64,000 bases of DNA from an uncultured bacterium. GTDB lineage: Bacteria > Armatimonadota > UBA5829. Below are positions 63,238 to 64,000 of this stretch, piece after piece. Numbering within the stretch: the stretch's first letter is position 1; every line of letters begins with the position of its first letter. Below the pieces are notes generated by a model, which was given only the letters and a program-made list of their open reading frames with translations, did not search any database and was not told the DNA's origin. The stretch is taken from positions 1 through 64,000 of the forward strand of contig CALJES010000005.1 of the NCBI GenBank assembly GCA_938074205.1. The letters are read 5' to 3'. Both the position numbers and the translations under genes were made by a program.

Positions 63238-64000
63238 CTAGCTAACCTGGCTTCCGTAAGCTGTCTGCCAGAGGCCGTAGCCTGCATTGTAGCGAGCGCG
63301 GACGCCGTATATGTATTGATCGCGCATAAACCCGCTCTCGGAGTCTGCCTCGAGAGCCGCGAACTCCACCGGCGTGCGAAGCTGGAGCAGAATGGGCTTG
63401 AGGATCCCTTTTGTCGAAAGGACGAACCAGTTGTTGGGATCAGTCAGATACGGCGATACGATCAAATCCAGCTTGCCACGCAGAACGTTGGAAGATAGCC
63501 TGGCAGTGGTTGAGCCCTCCTCTGGCCAGTAGGTGGATTCCAAAAGCTCCATGGCGGTCCACTGCAGGTCTGGGGGCACCACCAGCACGTCTGGCACAAT
63601 TCCCAACAGCTTCCCGCGATCGTCCTTGAACTTCATCATCGCCGTAATCGCGCTCTGAAGCGCGGCAGCATCCAGAGGAAGCGTCCCCTTGTTCGACTGC
63701 GTCCCGGATTCGCCTGTAGCATGGTCAGTGTCGAAGAAATACTGGCCGTCATAACACGGCGTGCTGAACCCGTTTGCAAGCAGGGTAAACACCAGCTCGT
63801 CCATATGGCGCTTCACCTCGCGCGCCAGCGACTGCACGCGCAGCCTGATTTGGCCGTATTTATCGTCCTCGATTGCTGCGCGCTCTATTGCGATAGAGGA
63901 CTCCCAGGTCTTGTTTCGGATGGTGTAACTGTGCTCCAGAAGTCCCAGAGGCATGCGTTCATCTGTGAACTCCCTAACTCTTGGCACAGCTCCCAGCCAG
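63238..64000 (-). CDS. Mu gpT-like major capsid protein, partial at the window edge
   Basis: At least 254 residues; the 5' end lies beyond the window. The frame stays open to position 64000, where it reads WLGAVPRVREFTDERMP, so the GTG at 63987 is internal and not the start. Features of Mu gpT-type capsid proteins include HSYTIRNKTWESSIAIERAA, DDKYGQIRLRVQSLAREVKRH, YFFDTDHATGESGTQSN, VVPPDLQWTAMELLES and WFVLSTKGILKPILLQLR. It is followed by two neck-like genes. About 60-90 N-terminal residues appear to be missing from view. Confidence 0.85.
   Translation of the reverse strand, partial: WLGAVPRVREFTDERMPLGLLEHSYTIRNKTWESSIAIERAAIEDDKYGQIRLRVQSLAREVKRHMDELVFTLLANGFSTPCYDGQYFFDTDHATGESGTQSNKGTLPLDAAALQSAITAMMKFKDDRGKLLGIVPDVLVVPPDLQWTAMELLESTYWPEEGSTTARLSSNVLRGKLDLIVSPYLTDPNNWFVLSTKGILKPILLQLRTPVEFAALEADSESGFMRDQYIYGVRARYNAGYGLWQTAYGSQVS

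Noticed and set aside
63238..63987. GTG at 63987 as the start of the capsid gene
   Set aside because: The frame is open to the window edge and reads family-like sequence (WLGAVPRVRE) upstream of the GTG, so the gene is truncated by the window.
1..64000. CRISPR arrays, insertion sequences, rRNA genes or a replication origin
   Set aside because: No regularly spaced repeats, transposase genes, rRNA sequence or clustered DnaA boxes with dnaA/dnaN context were seen.

Overview
The window looks like chromosomal DNA of a diderm (outer-membrane) bacterium of moderate-to-slightly-high GC. A TolC-type channel, an RND pump with its adaptor, and many Sec or Tat signal peptides point to a double membrane. 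Several gene types (PcRGLX/YetA-like lyase, GH116, DUF4091 protein, AGE-family epimerase, UroD-like protein, Tat-exported isomerase-like protein, secreted beta-helix protein) are a mix I associate with Armatimonadota or a similar deep-branching heterotroph. That placement is an inference from gene content, not a phylogeny. Nearly all long genes lie on the minus strand. Consensus sigma70-type promoters (TTGACA / TATAAT) and strong GGAGG ribosome-binding sites are easy to see, and TTG and GTG starts are common.

Layout. 1-6.1 kb: tRNA-Pro and four sugar- or ester-related genes. 6.1-12.8 kb: a probable five-gene operon, queG - phosphodiester glycosidase - GH3 hexosaminidase - beta-propeller protein - trmFO. 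12.9-19.3 kb: lyase, UroD-like protein, phosphomannomutase and AGE epimerase. 19.3-26.1 kb: a four-gene operon of AbrB-like regulator, TolC, adaptor and RND pump, with a clear promoter and an operator-like inverted repeat. 26.1-30 kb: purine permease, apt, mtnA and mtnP (methylthioadenosine and purine salvage). 30-38.2 kb: rnc, aspC and the fatty-acid block (yceD-rpmF-plsX, an intrinsic terminator, then fabH-fabD-fabG-acpP-fabF). 38.2-44 kb: ackA, pta, a coiled-coil gene, coaD and recG. 44.1-44.3 kb: tRNA-Ser(GCT). 44.3-53.9 kb: a secreted protein, GH116, archease, a pectate-lyase-like beta-helix protein, folC, two unknown genes and yebC. 54.2-61.6 kb: DUF4091 protein, TIM-barrel protein, metallophosphoesterase, sugar isomerase/epimerase-like protein and ftcD. 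61.7-64 kb: the end of a prophage-like module (capsid gpT-like, two neck-like genes, holin, endolysin) that runs off the window.

How it fits together. Housekeeping operons (lipid and acetate metabolism, salvage, tRNA modification, DNA repair) are interspersed with single carbohydrate-active genes. No sugar transporter or SusCD pair is visible, so this is a dispersed glycan-degrading repertoire, not a classical utilisation locus. I see no CRISPR array, toxin-antitoxin pair or recognisable new defence system. The observations most worth following are the AbrB-headed efflux operon with its operator, an RND pump with two apparent extra membrane helices, a Tat-exported sugar-isomerase-like protein coupled to an SGNH hydrolase, a likely leaderless short queG, and a prophage module whose neck genes run straight into lysis genes without tail genes.
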